Shown here piece after piece: positions 17,141 to 25,840 of a stretch of 64,000 bases of DNA. The translations under genes were made by a program, and so were the position numbers. A model generated the notes under the pieces. That model saw only the letters and a list, made by a program, of their open reading frames with translations, was not told the origin of the DNA and did no database searches. How positions within the stretch are numbered: the stretch's first letter is position 1; each line of letters opens with the position of its first letter. Source of the stretch: Celeribacter arenosi (GTDB lineage: Bacteria; Pseudomonadota; Alphaproteobacteria; Rhodobacterales; Rhodobacteraceae); the NCBI RefSeq assembly GCF_039539485.1, contig NZ_BAABDF010000001.1, positions 216,973 through 280,972 on the forward strand, read 5' to 3'.

Positions 17141-18468
17141 CGGATCTTTACGGAACCCAGCGCGCGATGCGCAATATGCGCAAAGCGGCAATCCAGCGCG
17201 GCGTCGTGGCCATTCTGGACGTCGGAACTTCCAAAATCGCTTGCCTCGTGCTGCGCTTTGACAGCGACAGTTTCGATGGTGGCGATGGGGTCGGGGCCTT
17301 GGCCGGTCAGTCCGCTTTTCGTGTTATCGGTGCGGCGACCACGCGTTCGCGTGGCGTGCGGTTTGGCGAAATCGACGCTATGGCGGAAACCGAACGCGCC
17401 ATTCGCACAGCGGTTCAGGCCGCGCAGAAAATGGCCCAGACCCGTGTCGATCACGTCATCGCCTGTTTCTCCGGTGGCAGTCCGCGTTCCTACGGATTGG
17501 TCGGAAAAGTCGATGTCGAAGGCGATACAGTGAGCGAACAGGATGTCGCGCGCGTTCTGGCCGCCTCCGATATCCCCGAATACGGCAACGGTCGGGATGT
17601 CCTGCACGCGCAGCCGGTGAACTTTGCGCTCGACCATCGTTCCGGTCTGGCCGATCCACGCGGTCAGATCGGGCATTCTCTTGCCTGCGACATGCATATG
17701 CTCACGGTTGATACCAGCACGATCCAGAACCTGCTCTACGCGATCAAGCGCTGTGACCTCGAGGTCGCGGGTCTTGCGTCGGGTGCCTATGTGGCGGGGA
17801 TTTCCGCCCTTGTTGAGGATGAACAGGAACTTGGCGCGGCCTGTGTGGATATGGGTGGCGGGGCGACGGATGTCTCCATCTTTATCAAAAAGCACATGGT
17901 GCACGCGGACTCTGTGCGGATGGGGGGCGACCACGTCACCTCCGATATCGCGATGGGCCTGCAAATCCCGATGGCAACGGCCGAGCGGATCAAGACTTTC
18001 TACGGCGGTGTCGTGGCGACAGGCATGGACGACCGCGAGATGATCGAGGTTGGTGGTGACAGTGGCGATTGGGAAAAAGACCGTCGCACGGTGTCGCGCG
18101 CCGAGTTGATCGGCATTATCCGTCCCCGCGTTGAAGAAATCCTCGAAGGCGTGCGCAGCTGCCTCGATGCGGCAGGGTTCGAACATCTGCCCTCACAGCA
18201 AATCGTGCTGACCGGTGGCGCGAGCCAGATCCCCGGTCTCGATACTCTCGCGCCCAAAATCCTCGGCCAGCAGGTCCGCATCGGACGTCCGCTGCGCGTG
18301 CAGGGCCTGCCTCAGGCGGCGACGGGCGCGGCCTTTGCCTCTGCGGTCGGGCTTTGCCTGTTTGCGGCCAATCCACAGGACGAGTGGTGGGATTTCGAGA
18401 TGCCGACCGAACGTATGCCCGCGCGATCTCTCAAACGGGCGATGCGTTGGTTCAAGGACAACTGGTAA
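17137..18468 (+). CDS. ftsA: cell division protein FtsA
   Basis: This actin-like ATPase (443 residues) tethers FtsZ to the membrane. The phosphate-1 motif is in VVAILDVGTSKIACLV (about 24-39), and ACVDMGGGATDVSIF supplies phosphate-2. The C-terminus LKRAMRWFKDNW is a plausible amphipathic membrane-targeting helix. The ATG overlaps the ftsQ stop by 4 nt. A 369-nt non-coding region separates it from ftsZ, so ftsZ probably has its own promoters. Confidence 0.96.
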   Translation: MTDLYGTQRAMRNMRKAAIQRGVVAILDVGTSKIACLVLRFDSDSFDGGDGVGALAGQSAFRVIGAATTRSRGVRFGEIDAMAETERAIRTAVQAAQKMAQTRVDHVIACFSGGSPRSYGLVGKVDVEGDTVSEQDVARVLAASDIPEYGNGRDVLHAQPVNFALDHRSGLADPRGQIGHSLACDMHMLTVDTSTIQNLLYAIKRCDLEVAGLASGAYVAGISALVEDEQELGAACVDMGGGATDVSIFIKKHMVHADSVRMGGDHVTSDIAMGLQIPMATAERIKTFYGGVVATGMDDREMIEVGGDSGDWEKDRRTVSRAELIGIIRPRVEEILEGVRSCLDAAGFEHLPSQQIVLTGGASQIPGLDTLAPKILGQQVRIGRPLRVQGLPQAATGAAFASAVGLCLFAANPQDEWWDFEMPTERMPARSLKRAMRWFKDNW

Positions 18469-18837
18469 GCACGAACAAGAGCTGGTAGACTTATCCACAG
18501 AGGGTGATTCAGCGCCCCAAAGGTAAATAGGCACCGAGCAGTGCCCCCATAGGTTGAAAATCTCGAGGCGCCCATCGCGGTGCGCGCGCGCCAGTTCTTT
18601 GGACTGCTATGTTGTGCGCACTTTCGCTTCGCCTCATAAATGTTGGTATTTGCGCAAAATACCGCCGATACACGGCGTAAGTAGCACCACATTTTGTGCA
18701 TCGACCAAGTTTTTTGGGTGACGTGAGGGCGTAAACCCCTTAGGTTTTCACAGAATAGGTGAAGTTAACCCCGAATCCGGGGTGGGGACAGTAATAGGCC
18801 GTCAGTCGCGGCCCAAAACAAAATCAGGCGGACGATC
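18469..18837 (+). promoter_or_regulatory. ftsA-ftsZ intergenic regulatory region
   Basis: No convincing gene is seen in these 369 bases. They contain the perfect DnaA-box consensus TTATCCACA at 18491-18499. A 19-bp inverted repeat, GGTATTT and AAATACC around GCGCA, is at 18645-18663. A TTCAC/GTGAA repeat is at 18747-18763, and an ACCCCG/CGGGGT hairpin enclosing GAATC is at 18768-18783. In Caulobacter, ftsZ transcription is controlled by CtrA and DnaA; a similar DnaA input here is inference. No TTAA-N7-TTAA CtrA site was found in this interval. Confidence 0.6.
18491..18499 (+). promoter_or_regulatory. DnaA box upstream of ftsZ
   Basis: TTATCCACA matches the strict DnaA-box consensus at all nine positions. 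It lies 339 nt before the ftsZ start and 22 nt after the ftsA stop. A single box is not an origin. It could regulate ftsZ or simply be chance. Confidence 0.5.
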
Positions 18838-20481
18838 ATGGCTTTGAATCTTACCTTACCCGAGCGGGACGAGTTGAAACCGAAGATTACGGTATTTGGT
18901 GTTGGTGGCGCGGGCGGTAACGCCGTGAACAATATGATCGACAAGTCCCTAGAGGGCGTCGATTTTGTGGTCGCGAATACCGATGCGCAGGCGCTGCAGA
19001 ATTCGCGCGCTACGGCGAAAATCCAGATGGGCGTCAAGGTCACCGAAGGTCTCGGTGCCGGTGCACGCCCCTCCGTTGGTGCCGCGGCTGCCGAGGAGAC
19101 CATCGAAGAGATCGTCGATCACCTCGCAGGCGCGCACATGTGTTTCATCACTGCCGGCATGGGCGGTGGTACAGGAACCGGCGCGGCACCGATCATCGCG
19201 CAGGCTGCCCGTGAATTGGGTGTTCTCACCGTTGGTGTCGTGACCAAGCCGTTCCAGTTCGAGGGCGCAAAGCGTATGCGTCAGGCCGAGGAGGGTGTCG
19301 AAGCTCTCCAGAAAATGGTCGACACGCTGATCATCATCCCCAACCAGAACCTGTTCCGTCTGGCCAATGAAAAAACCACCTTTACCGAAGCCTTCTCGCT
19401 CGCCGATGACGTGCTTTACCAAGGTGTGAAGGGTGTGACCGACCTCATGGTCCGTCCGGGTCTCATCAACCTCGATTTCGCCGATGTTCGCGCCGTTATG
19501 GACGAAATGGGCAAAGCGATGATGGGCACAGGCGAGAGCGAGGGCGAAGATCGCGCCGTTCAGGCCGCTGAGAAAGCCATCGCCAACCCGCTCCTCGACG
19601 AGATCTCGCTCAAAGGCGCCAAAGGTGTTCTCATCAACATCACCGGCGGTCACGACCTGACGCTTTTCGAACTCGACGAAGCCGCAAACCGTATCCGCGA
19701 AGAAGTCGACCCAGACGCGAACATCATTGTTGGCTCCACGCTCGACACCTCGATGGAAGGCATGATGCGCGTCTCCGTTGTTGCAACCGGAATCGATGCG
19801 AACCAATCCGTTGGTGACGTGCCCGTTCCGCGCCGTCGCCTGTCCGAGCCGCTTCAGGCACCACAGGCCGTGGAAGACAAACTCGAAGCCGAGGCACCTG
19901 CCGCCATTGCATCCGCCGCAGCCATCGAGAATGCAGAGCCCAAACAGCCGATGCTGGACGTGTTCGATCCCGTCGTTGCGGAGGAAGCCGCCGAGGAAGA
20001 ATATTTCGACGCTGCAGAAGATCTTCCGCCACCCGCCTATCAGGCGCGCCCCGCTCCCGTTGAGCAGCCGATGATGCACGAGCCAGAAGCAGATGCATTT
20101 GTTGCCCCACGCGGTCCTGCACCCGGTACGCCAACACCCGAAGCGCTCGCGCGTCTTCAAGCCGCTGTGCAACGCCGCCCCGGCGCGGCAGCTCCGGCTC
20201 AGGCGCCGCAACAGGCGGCTCAGCCTTCGCCCGAAGCACAGCAGAAGCCGGGTCGGTTCGGCATCAACAGCCTGATTGGTCGCATGACCGGTCACACAGA
20301 TGGTGCGGCCCCCCGCGAAGAAGCTCCGGCACAGAACCGTTATGCCGGCGCTGCACGCCCTCAGCCGCAGCCTCAGGTGGCCCGTCCTCAGTCCCAACCG
20401 GCCTATGAGGAAGAAGAAATGATGAGCCCCGAAGACGAGAAAATCGAAATTCCTGCCTTCTTGCGCCGTCAGGCAAACTAG
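18838..20481 (+). CDS. ftsZ: cell division GTPase FtsZ
   Basis: This tubulin-like GTPase of 547 residues forms the Z ring. The GTP-binding signature GGGTGTG is at 109-115, with the nucleotide loop FGVGGAGGNAV at about 20-30 and the T7-loop region NLDFADVRAVM near 216. The polymerising core ends near residue 325. A long Ala/Pro/Gln-rich disordered linker (about 325-530) follows, and the conserved FtsA-binding tail DEKIEIPAFLRRQAN closes the protein. The extended linker is typical of alphaproteobacteria and explains the length beyond the 383 residues of E. coli FtsZ. A Rho-independent terminator follows. Confidence 0.97.
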   Translation: MALNLTLPERDELKPKITVFGVGGAGGNAVNNMIDKSLEGVDFVVANTDAQALQNSRATAKIQMGVKVTEGLGAGARPSVGAAAAEETIEEIVDHLAGAHMCFITAGMGGGTGTGAAPIIAQAARELGVLTVGVVTKPFQFEGAKRMRQAEEGVEALQKMVDTLIIIPNQNLFRLANEKTTFTEAFSLADDVLYQGVKGVTDLMVRPGLINLDFADVRAVMDEMGKAMMGTGESEGEDRAVQAAEKAIANPLLDEISLKGAKGVLINITGGHDLTLFELDEAANRIREEVDPDANIIVGSTLDTSMEGMMRVSVVATGIDANQSVGDVPVPRRRLSEPLQAPQAVEDKLEAEAPAAIASAAAIENAEPKQPMLDVFDPVVAEEAAEEEYFDAAEDLPPPAYQARPAPVEQPMMHEPEADAFVAPRGPAPGTPTPEALARLQAAVQRRPGAAAPAQAPQQAAQPSPEAQQKPGRFGINSLIGRMTGHTDGAAPREEAPAQNRYAGAARPQPQPQVARPQSQPAYEEEEMMSPEDEKIEIPAFLRRQAN

Positions 20482-20530
20482 CGCTAACATGGCGTGACGC
20501 GCCGTCACGGTTTTATGCGATCACGAATAG

Positions 20531-20563
20531 AAAGGGCCGACGCAAGTCGGCCTTTTTCTTTTG
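20531..20563 (+). terminator. Rho-independent terminator after ftsZ
   Basis: The perfect 7-bp stem GGCCGAC/GTCGGCC with a GCAA tetraloop is extended by A-T pairs and followed by TTTTTC. It lies 50 nt after the ftsZ stop and closes the dcw transcript before lpxC. Confidence 0.85.
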
Positions 20564-20756
20564 TTTTCAGATACTTTCCGCAGCGCAGCGAAATTTTCGG
20601 CAATCCTCCGCCCTCGGCAGGGCGCAGATGTTTCAAAGCGTTACAAAGATTGAGTTGAGCGTAGCGCCAGTCGTGGTTAGCTCACTATCAACCAGTCTTA
20701 ACCCCTCCCGCGATCCCGTGGTTCGGTTTAGGAGAAGAAACGTCAGAGGCCTGATT

Positions 20757-21692
20757 TTGCAGCGCACGATCAACAAACCGGTAATTTTCGACGGCGTGGG
20801 TCTCCACTCCGGTGCTGCTGTTCGCATGACCGTTGGGCCGGCGCCTGCCAATTCCGGTATCGTGTTTGTGCGCGCCGACATCGCGGCGGATCCGACCGAT
20901 GCGCGCGACCCGATCATTCCGGCCCGCTGGGATCATGTCACACCTTCCTCTTTGTGCACGCTTATGGAAAACGCCGACGGTGTTACGCTGTCGACGGTCG
21001 AACATGTCATGGCCGCTCTCGCAGGCTGCGGTGTGACCAATGCGGCGATTTCGGTCGATGGACCGGAAGTTCCGATTGTGGACGGTTCGGCGGCACCTTT
21101 TGTCGCGGCCTTCCTCGAAGCGGGTCTGGCCTATCAGGATGCGCCACAACGCGCGCTCAAGATTTTGAAAACCGTCGAGGTCAGCCACGGCGAAGCGCGT
21201 GCGCGTCTCGAACCGGCGGATACGATGGAAATTGATTTCCACATTGATTTCACAGATGCGGCGATCGGTGTGCAGGACAAACGTCTCGTGCTCGCCAACG
21301 GTGCCTTTGTCCATGAACTGATGGATTGCCGCACCTTTTGTCGAAAGTCGGATGTCGACGCGATGCAGAAAAACGGCCTCGCCCTCGGCGGGACCTATGA
21401 AAACGCGGTGGTGGTTGACGGCGATGCGGTGTTGAGCCCCGGTGGCCTACGTCACGCAGACGAACCTGTGCGCCACAAAATGCTCGACGCCCTTGGTGAT
21501 CTGTATCTGGCGGGGGCTCCGATCCTCGGCCGTTATGTCGGTGAAAGGGCGGGTCACGCGCTGACCAACAAGCTTTTGCGCGCTCTTTTCGCGACGCCTG
21601 GCGCATGGGCCTATGTGACCGTTGACGCCGCAGATGCGGCTCGGTTGCCCGGTGCAGGGGTGACCCGTTCGGATCTGGCGCTTTCTGCCTGA
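20757..21692 (+). CDS. lpxC: UDP-3-O-acyl-N-acetylglucosamine deacetylase LpxC
   Basis: This zinc enzyme commits UDP-acyl-GlcNAc to lipid A synthesis in the cytoplasm. The conserved N-terminus QRTINKPVIFDGVGLHSG, the zinc-ligand motif VEHVMAAL and the C-terminal VRHKMLDALGDL (His and Asp ligands) are present. I start it at TTG 20757, where AGAGG lies 7 nt upstream; this gives 311 residues, near the 305 of E. coli LpxC. The frame is open 43 codons further upstream, but that extension looks non-homologous. Adjacency to ftsZ is the common proteobacterial arrangement. Confidence 0.93.
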   Translation: MQRTINKPVIFDGVGLHSGAAVRMTVGPAPANSGIVFVRADIAADPTDARDPIIPARWDHVTPSSLCTLMENADGVTLSTVEHVMAALAGCGVTNAAISVDGPEVPIVDGSAAPFVAAFLEAGLAYQDAPQRALKILKTVEVSHGEARARLEPADTMEIDFHIDFTDAAIGVQDKRLVLANGAFVHELMDCRTFCRKSDVDAMQKNGLALGGTYENAVVVDGDAVLSPGGLRHADEPVRHKMLDALGDLYLAGAPILGRYVGERAGHALTNKLLRALFATPGAWAYVTVDAADAARLPGAGVTRSDLALSA

Positions 21693-21820
21693 CGGGCACG
21701 ATTGCGCGAGACTGGGTTCTTTCCCGCCCAAAGGCGTTTTGCCCCCCATTTTTCTATGCTAGACCTTTGCGCACGACCCGTGCAAAAGGGTCGAGAATGA
21801 CTGTTGGGTAAGAGAATTCC

Positions 21821-22660
21821 ATGACGGCACCGCGCGTACGAGGCAGCAAAAAATGGGTACTTGGGCTTTCGTTCCTCGTCCTTGCAGCTTGTGGAAACAG
21901 AGCGCCGGATCGTGATCTGGAAGGGTATCCCGCAAAAGACATCTATGAACGTGCCGAGTTCGAAATCAGCCAACGTGATTTTGGCGATGCCGCATTCTAT
22001 TTCGGCGAGGTCGAGCGTCTCTATCCCTATTCGGATTGGGCAAAGCGCGCCCTCGTGATGCAGGCATTTTCCTACCACCGCGATCGTGATTACGAAAACG
22101 CGCGCGTGGCCGCGCAGCGGTTCCTCGATTTTTATCCCGGTGACGAGGATGCGGCCTACGCGCAGTATCTTCTCGCGCTGTCCTATTACGACCAGATCGA
22201 AGATGTCGGCCGCGATCAGGGTCTGACATTTCAGGCGCTGCAGGCGTTGCGTACGGTGATCGAACGCTATCCGGACACGGAATACGCGCGCTCCTCGATC
22301 CTCAAATTCGACCTCGCCTTCGACCACCTCGCGGGCAAGGAAATGGAGATCGGGCGCTACTATCTCAAACGCAAACACTACACGGCGGCCGTAAACCGGT
22401 TCCGCGTCGTGGTTGAACAATTCCAGACCACGCGTCACACGGCAGAGGCGCTGCACCGGCTCGTGGAGTCCTACCTGTCCCTCGGTCTCATCGAAGAGGC
22501 ACAGACGGCGGGGGCCATTCTGGGCCACAATTATCAATCGACCGAATGGTATGCAGACAGCTACAAATTGCTGACGGGGCAGGGGCTTGAGGCCCGCGCC
22601 TTTGACAACAACTGGCTGGGCGCGGTCTATCGCCAGATGATCCGCGGCGAATGGCTCTAG
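21821..22660 (+). CDS. bamD: outer-membrane assembly lipoprotein BamD
   Basis: This is the lipoprotein component of the BAM complex that inserts beta-barrel proteins into the outer membrane. A signal peptide ends in the lipobox LAAC (Cys24), giving a mature protein of about 256 residues. The rest consists of TPR-like repeats, including YERAEFEISQRDFGDAAFYF and later YYLKRKHYTAAVNRFRVVVE. Length (279) and architecture match BamD/ComL. It sits between lpxC and recN, 16 nt before recN, the common alphaproteobacterial order. Confidence 0.93.
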   Translation: MTAPRVRGSKKWVLGLSFLVLAACGNRAPDRDLEGYPAKDIYERAEFEISQRDFGDAAFYFGEVERLYPYSDWAKRALVMQAFSYHRDRDYENARVAAQRFLDFYPGDEDAAYAQYLLALSYYDQIEDVGRDQGLTFQALQALRTVIERYPDTEYARSSILKFDLAFDHLAGKEMEIGRYYLKRKHYTAAVNRFRVVVEQFQTTRHTAEALHRLVESYLSLGLIEEAQTAGAILGHNYQSTEWYADSYKLLTGQGLEARAFDNNWLGAVYRQMIRGEWL

Positions 22661-22676
22661 GCACAATAGGCGCGAC

Positions 22677-24329
22677 ATGCTGAGAAGTCTCGACATCCGG
22701 GACATGCTGATCATTGACAGGCTCGCGCTCGACTTTGCGCCGGGTCTCAATGTGCTCACGGGCGAAACCGGCGCCGGTAAATCCATCCTTCTTGATAGCC
22801 TCGGGTTTGTCCTCGGGTGGCGAGGGCGCGCTGAACTTGTGCGTGCGGGGGCCGAGCAGGGCGAAGTGACGGCGGTGTTTGATCTGCCGCGCGGGCATGA
22901 CGCCGAGGCGGTTCTGGCCGAAATGGGGATCGATACCGACGACGGCGAATTGATCCTGCGGCGCGTCAATAGTGCCGATGGGCGCAAAACCGCATGGGTA
23001 AATGACCGTCGCGTATCTGGCGATGTATTGCGCCGCCTCTCCGATGTGCTCGTGGAGCTGCATGGGCAACATGACGACCGTGGGTTGTTGAACGCGCGGG
23101 GTCACAGGGCGCTTCTGGATGCCTTTGGCGGGCTAGAGGCGCAGGTCGCCACAGTTAGCGAGCATTGGCGCGCCCTTGCACAGGCACGAAAAGACCACGC
23201 GAGCGCGATCGAACGTCAGGCGGCCTTGAAAGCAGAAGAAGAGTATTTGCGCCATGCGGTCGGGGAGCTCGATGAGCTCTCGCCACAGGCGGGTGACGAG
23301 GCGCGTTTGGACGCGGAGCGACGGTTGATGCAATCGGCAGAGAAGATTGCCGGTGATGTTGCCAAAGCCCATCAGGCGATGTCCTACGACGGGGCCGAAG
23401 GCATGCTGTCAGATGCGCTCAAATGGATCGAAGGTGCGGCGGATCGCGCCGAGGGTCGGTTGGACGAGGCGATTGAAACATTGGGCCGTGCGCTCAACGA
23501 AATTTCCGAAGCGCAGTCGCAGGTCGAAGACTGTCTGGAGGCGTTGCGGTTTAACCCGCACGAACTGGAGGCTGTGGAAGAGCGGTTGTTCGCCATTCGC
23601 GGCCTCGCGCGCAAACACAACGTGCTGGCTGACGATCTCGGCCCCTTTGCGGACGACCTGCGCATGAAACTAACCGCGCTTGATGACAGCGTGGCGGATC
23701 TGGCGCGGCTGGAAATGGCGGTTGCGAAGGCCGAGAAACAATACGCCAGCTCTGCCGAAGCGCTCAGCGCGGCGCGCAAAGTGGCGTCTCAGTCGCTCGA
23801 CGCGGCGGTCGGGGCGGAATTGGCGCCTTTGAAAATGGAGCGCGCTGTCTTTGCAACCGAGATCACACCGGCGGAGGCAGGGCCCTCCGGCATCGACACC
23901 GTGGCCTTTACCGTCGCGACGAACCCCGGTGCGCCGTCGGGGCCGCTGGGCAAAATTGCCTCCGGTGGGGAGCTGTCGCGTTTCCTGCTCGCGCTCAAGG
24001 TTTGCCTGACGCGGGATCAACGCGGTGTGACGATGATTTTCGACGAAATCGACCGTGGGGTAGGCGGTGCGACGGCGGATGCGGTCGGGCGTCGATTGAA
24101 GGCGCTCGCGGACGAAGGACAGGTTCTGGTCGTGACCCACTCCCCACAGGTTGCCGCACGCGGAGGCCATCACTGGCGCGTGGCCAAGCGTGTTGAGGAC
24201 GGGCAAACCCTCTCCGAGGTCGCGCCGCTCGATGAGGGCGCGCGGATTGACGAGATTGCGCGGATGCTCGCGGGCGACACAGTAACCGACGCCGCGCGCG
24301 AGGCTGCGCGGGCTTTGTTGGCGGGGTAA
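22677..24329 (+). CDS. recN: DNA repair ATPase RecN
   Basis: This SMC-like repair protein of 550 residues acts in double-strand-break repair. The Walker A motif GETGAGKS is at 29-36. A long central coiled-coil region covers about 160-370. The ABC signature is in KIASGGELSRFLLALK (about 423-438), followed by Walker B TMIFDEIDRGVGG. It follows bamD by 16 nt. No LexA-type GTTC repeat was noticed in the short upstream gap, so it may rely on the bamD promoter. Confidence 0.96.
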   Translation: MLRSLDIRDMLIIDRLALDFAPGLNVLTGETGAGKSILLDSLGFVLGWRGRAELVRAGAEQGEVTAVFDLPRGHDAEAVLAEMGIDTDDGELILRRVNSADGRKTAWVNDRRVSGDVLRRLSDVLVELHGQHDDRGLLNARGHRALLDAFGGLEAQVATVSEHWRALAQARKDHASAIERQAALKAEEEYLRHAVGELDELSPQAGDEARLDAERRLMQSAEKIAGDVAKAHQAMSYDGAEGMLSDALKWIEGAADRAEGRLDEAIETLGRALNEISEAQSQVEDCLEALRFNPHELEAVEERLFAIRGLARKHNVLADDLGPFADDLRMKLTALDDSVADLARLEMAVAKAEKQYASSAEALSAARKVASQSLDAAVGAELAPLKMERAVFATEITPAEAGPSGIDTVAFTVATNPGAPSGPLGKIASGGELSRFLLALKVCLTRDQRGVTMIFDEIDRGVGGATADAVGRRLKALADEGQVLVVTHSPQVAARGGHHWRVAKRVEDGQTLSEVAPLDEGARIDEIARMLAGDTVTDAAREAARALLAG

Positions 24330-24361
24330 ACCGTTTCAGGCTGACAAACTGCGGGTGCGGT

Positions 24362-25741
24362 CTAGCTGTCGCGCGGCGGGACGAGTTTGCCGGGGTTCAT
24401 CAGGTTTTTCGGGTCGAGAGCGTCTTTCAGCGCCCCCATGACGTCCCATGCCGCGCCGTGTTCCGCCGCCATATACCCCGTCTTTCCCATTCCGATCCCG
24501 TGTTCGCCACTTACCGTGCCGCCCATTTCGAGCGCGCGAACTGCCATCTTTCGCGACAGTTCCTTTGCCTGCGCAAGGTCGGATTGGCTATCGGGATCAA
24601 TGAGGAGGATGGCGTGGAAATTCCCGTCCCCCACATGCCCAAGGATTGGCCCCGCGATGGACGAAGCAGCGATGTCGGCGGCGGTTTCTTCCACCGCATC
24701 GGCCAGACGCGAGATCGGGACGCAGATGTCGGTGACCACCGATGTGCAGCCCTTTTTGAGCGCGAGGCAGGCATAGAACGCATTGTGTCGCATGGCCCAG
24801 AGGGCGGTGCGGTCTTCGGGTTTGGTGGCGAATTCAAATCCCGTCGCGCCAAAGTCGGAGACGATTTCCCCAAAGGTTTTGACCTGCGCGGCGACGCCGG
24901 ATTGTGAGCCGTGGAATTCAACGAAGAGGTGCGGCTTTGTCGGGAAATCAGCGCCCGCGTATTGATTGACGGCACGCACGCTTTCGGAATCGAGAAACTC
25001 GATCCGTGCAATAGGCAGGCCGATCTGGATGGTGTCGATGACGGCGGCGACCGCGGTGCGGATGTCATCAAAGGCGCAGGTCGCGGCAGAGACCGCCTCC
25101 GGTTGCCCGTGCAGACGCAGGCGCAGTTCGGTGACGAGGGCCAGCGTGCCTTCGGAGCCGACGAGAAGACCGGTCAGGTCGTAACCGGTCGAGGATTTGC
25201 GCGCACGGCTGCCGGTTTCGATCACGGTGCCATCGGCCAACACGGCCGTCACCCCGAGAACATTGTCGCGCATCGTTCCGTATCGCACGGCGGTGGTGCC
25301 GGATGCCCGCGTCATCGCCATGCCACCGATCGAGGCATTCGCACCGGGATCGACGGGAAACATCAACCCAGTGGCGCGCAATTCGATGTTGAGCTGTTCG
25401 CGCGTCACACCGGGACCAACAACCGCGTCCATGTCTTCGGCATTCACCGAGATGACGCTATTCATACGCGTGAAATCGACCGTGATCCCGCCACGGATGG
25501 CGGATGTTTGCCCTTCGAGCGACGTTCCCGCGCCATAGCCGATGACAGGAATGTCGTGTGCATGGCACAGCTTCACCATCGCGGCGACCTCTTGGGTCGT
25601 TTCGGGATAGGCGACCGCATTGGGCGGCGCAGGGGCAAACCACGTCTCCGAGCGACCATGTAGATCGAGTTCAGACTTGGATCGCGTCAGACGACCCTTT
25701 AGAACAGAAGAAATCTCGGCAAAAAGGGTGTCGTTTATCAT
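24362..25741 (-). CDS. FAD-linked D-lactate dehydrogenase-like oxidoreductase
   Basis: This flavoprotein of 459 residues has an FAD_binding_4 (PCMH-type) N-terminal domain and a FAD-oxidase C-terminal domain. The FAD motif region reads YGAGTSLEGQTSAIRGG, with PGANASIGGMAM and SSTGYDLTGLLVGSEGTLA after it. The C-terminal HVGDGNFHA and SGEHGIGMGK motifs are typical of D-lactate dehydrogenase (cytochrome) and GlcD-type enzymes. D-lactate is my preferred substrate; glycolate or 2-hydroxyglutarate cannot be excluded. I use ATG 25741; a longer frame begins at 25777. It is convergent with recN. Confidence 0.85.
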   Translation of the reverse strand: MINDTLFAEISSVLKGRLTRSKSELDLHGRSETWFAPAPPNAVAYPETTQEVAAMVKLCHAHDIPVIGYGAGTSLEGQTSAIRGGITVDFTRMNSVISVNAEDMDAVVGPGVTREQLNIELRATGLMFPVDPGANASIGGMAMTRASGTTAVRYGTMRDNVLGVTAVLADGTVIETGSRARKSSTGYDLTGLLVGSEGTLALVTELRLRLHGQPEAVSAATCAFDDIRTAVAAVIDTIQIGLPIARIEFLDSESVRAVNQYAGADFPTKPHLFVEFHGSQSGVAAQVKTFGEIVSDFGATGFEFATKPEDRTALWAMRHNAFYACLALKKGCTSVVTDICVPISRLADAVEETAADIAASSIAGPILGHVGDGNFHAILLIDPDSQSDLAQAKELSRKMAVRALEMGGTVSGEHGIGMGKTGYMAAEHGAAWDVMGALKDALDPKNLMNPGKLVPPRDS

Positions 25742-25840
25742 CGTCAGGTCTCCGCAAGCCGAGGAGACAATAGGCATTCGCTAAAAAAGTCTAAAGCGAC
25801 AATTGCGCAGGGCGCACAAGAAGATCGGACCGGCAGAAAC

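Noticed and set aside
18312..18701. 129-codon minus-strand frame across the ftsA end and ftsZ upstream region
   Set aside because: Half lies antisense to ftsA, and no signal, domain or ribosome-binding site is seen.
18949..20508. 519-codon minus-strand frame opposite ftsZ
   Set aside because: Complement of the ftsZ codons; composition is Cys/Arg/Gly-rich and no domain is recognisable.
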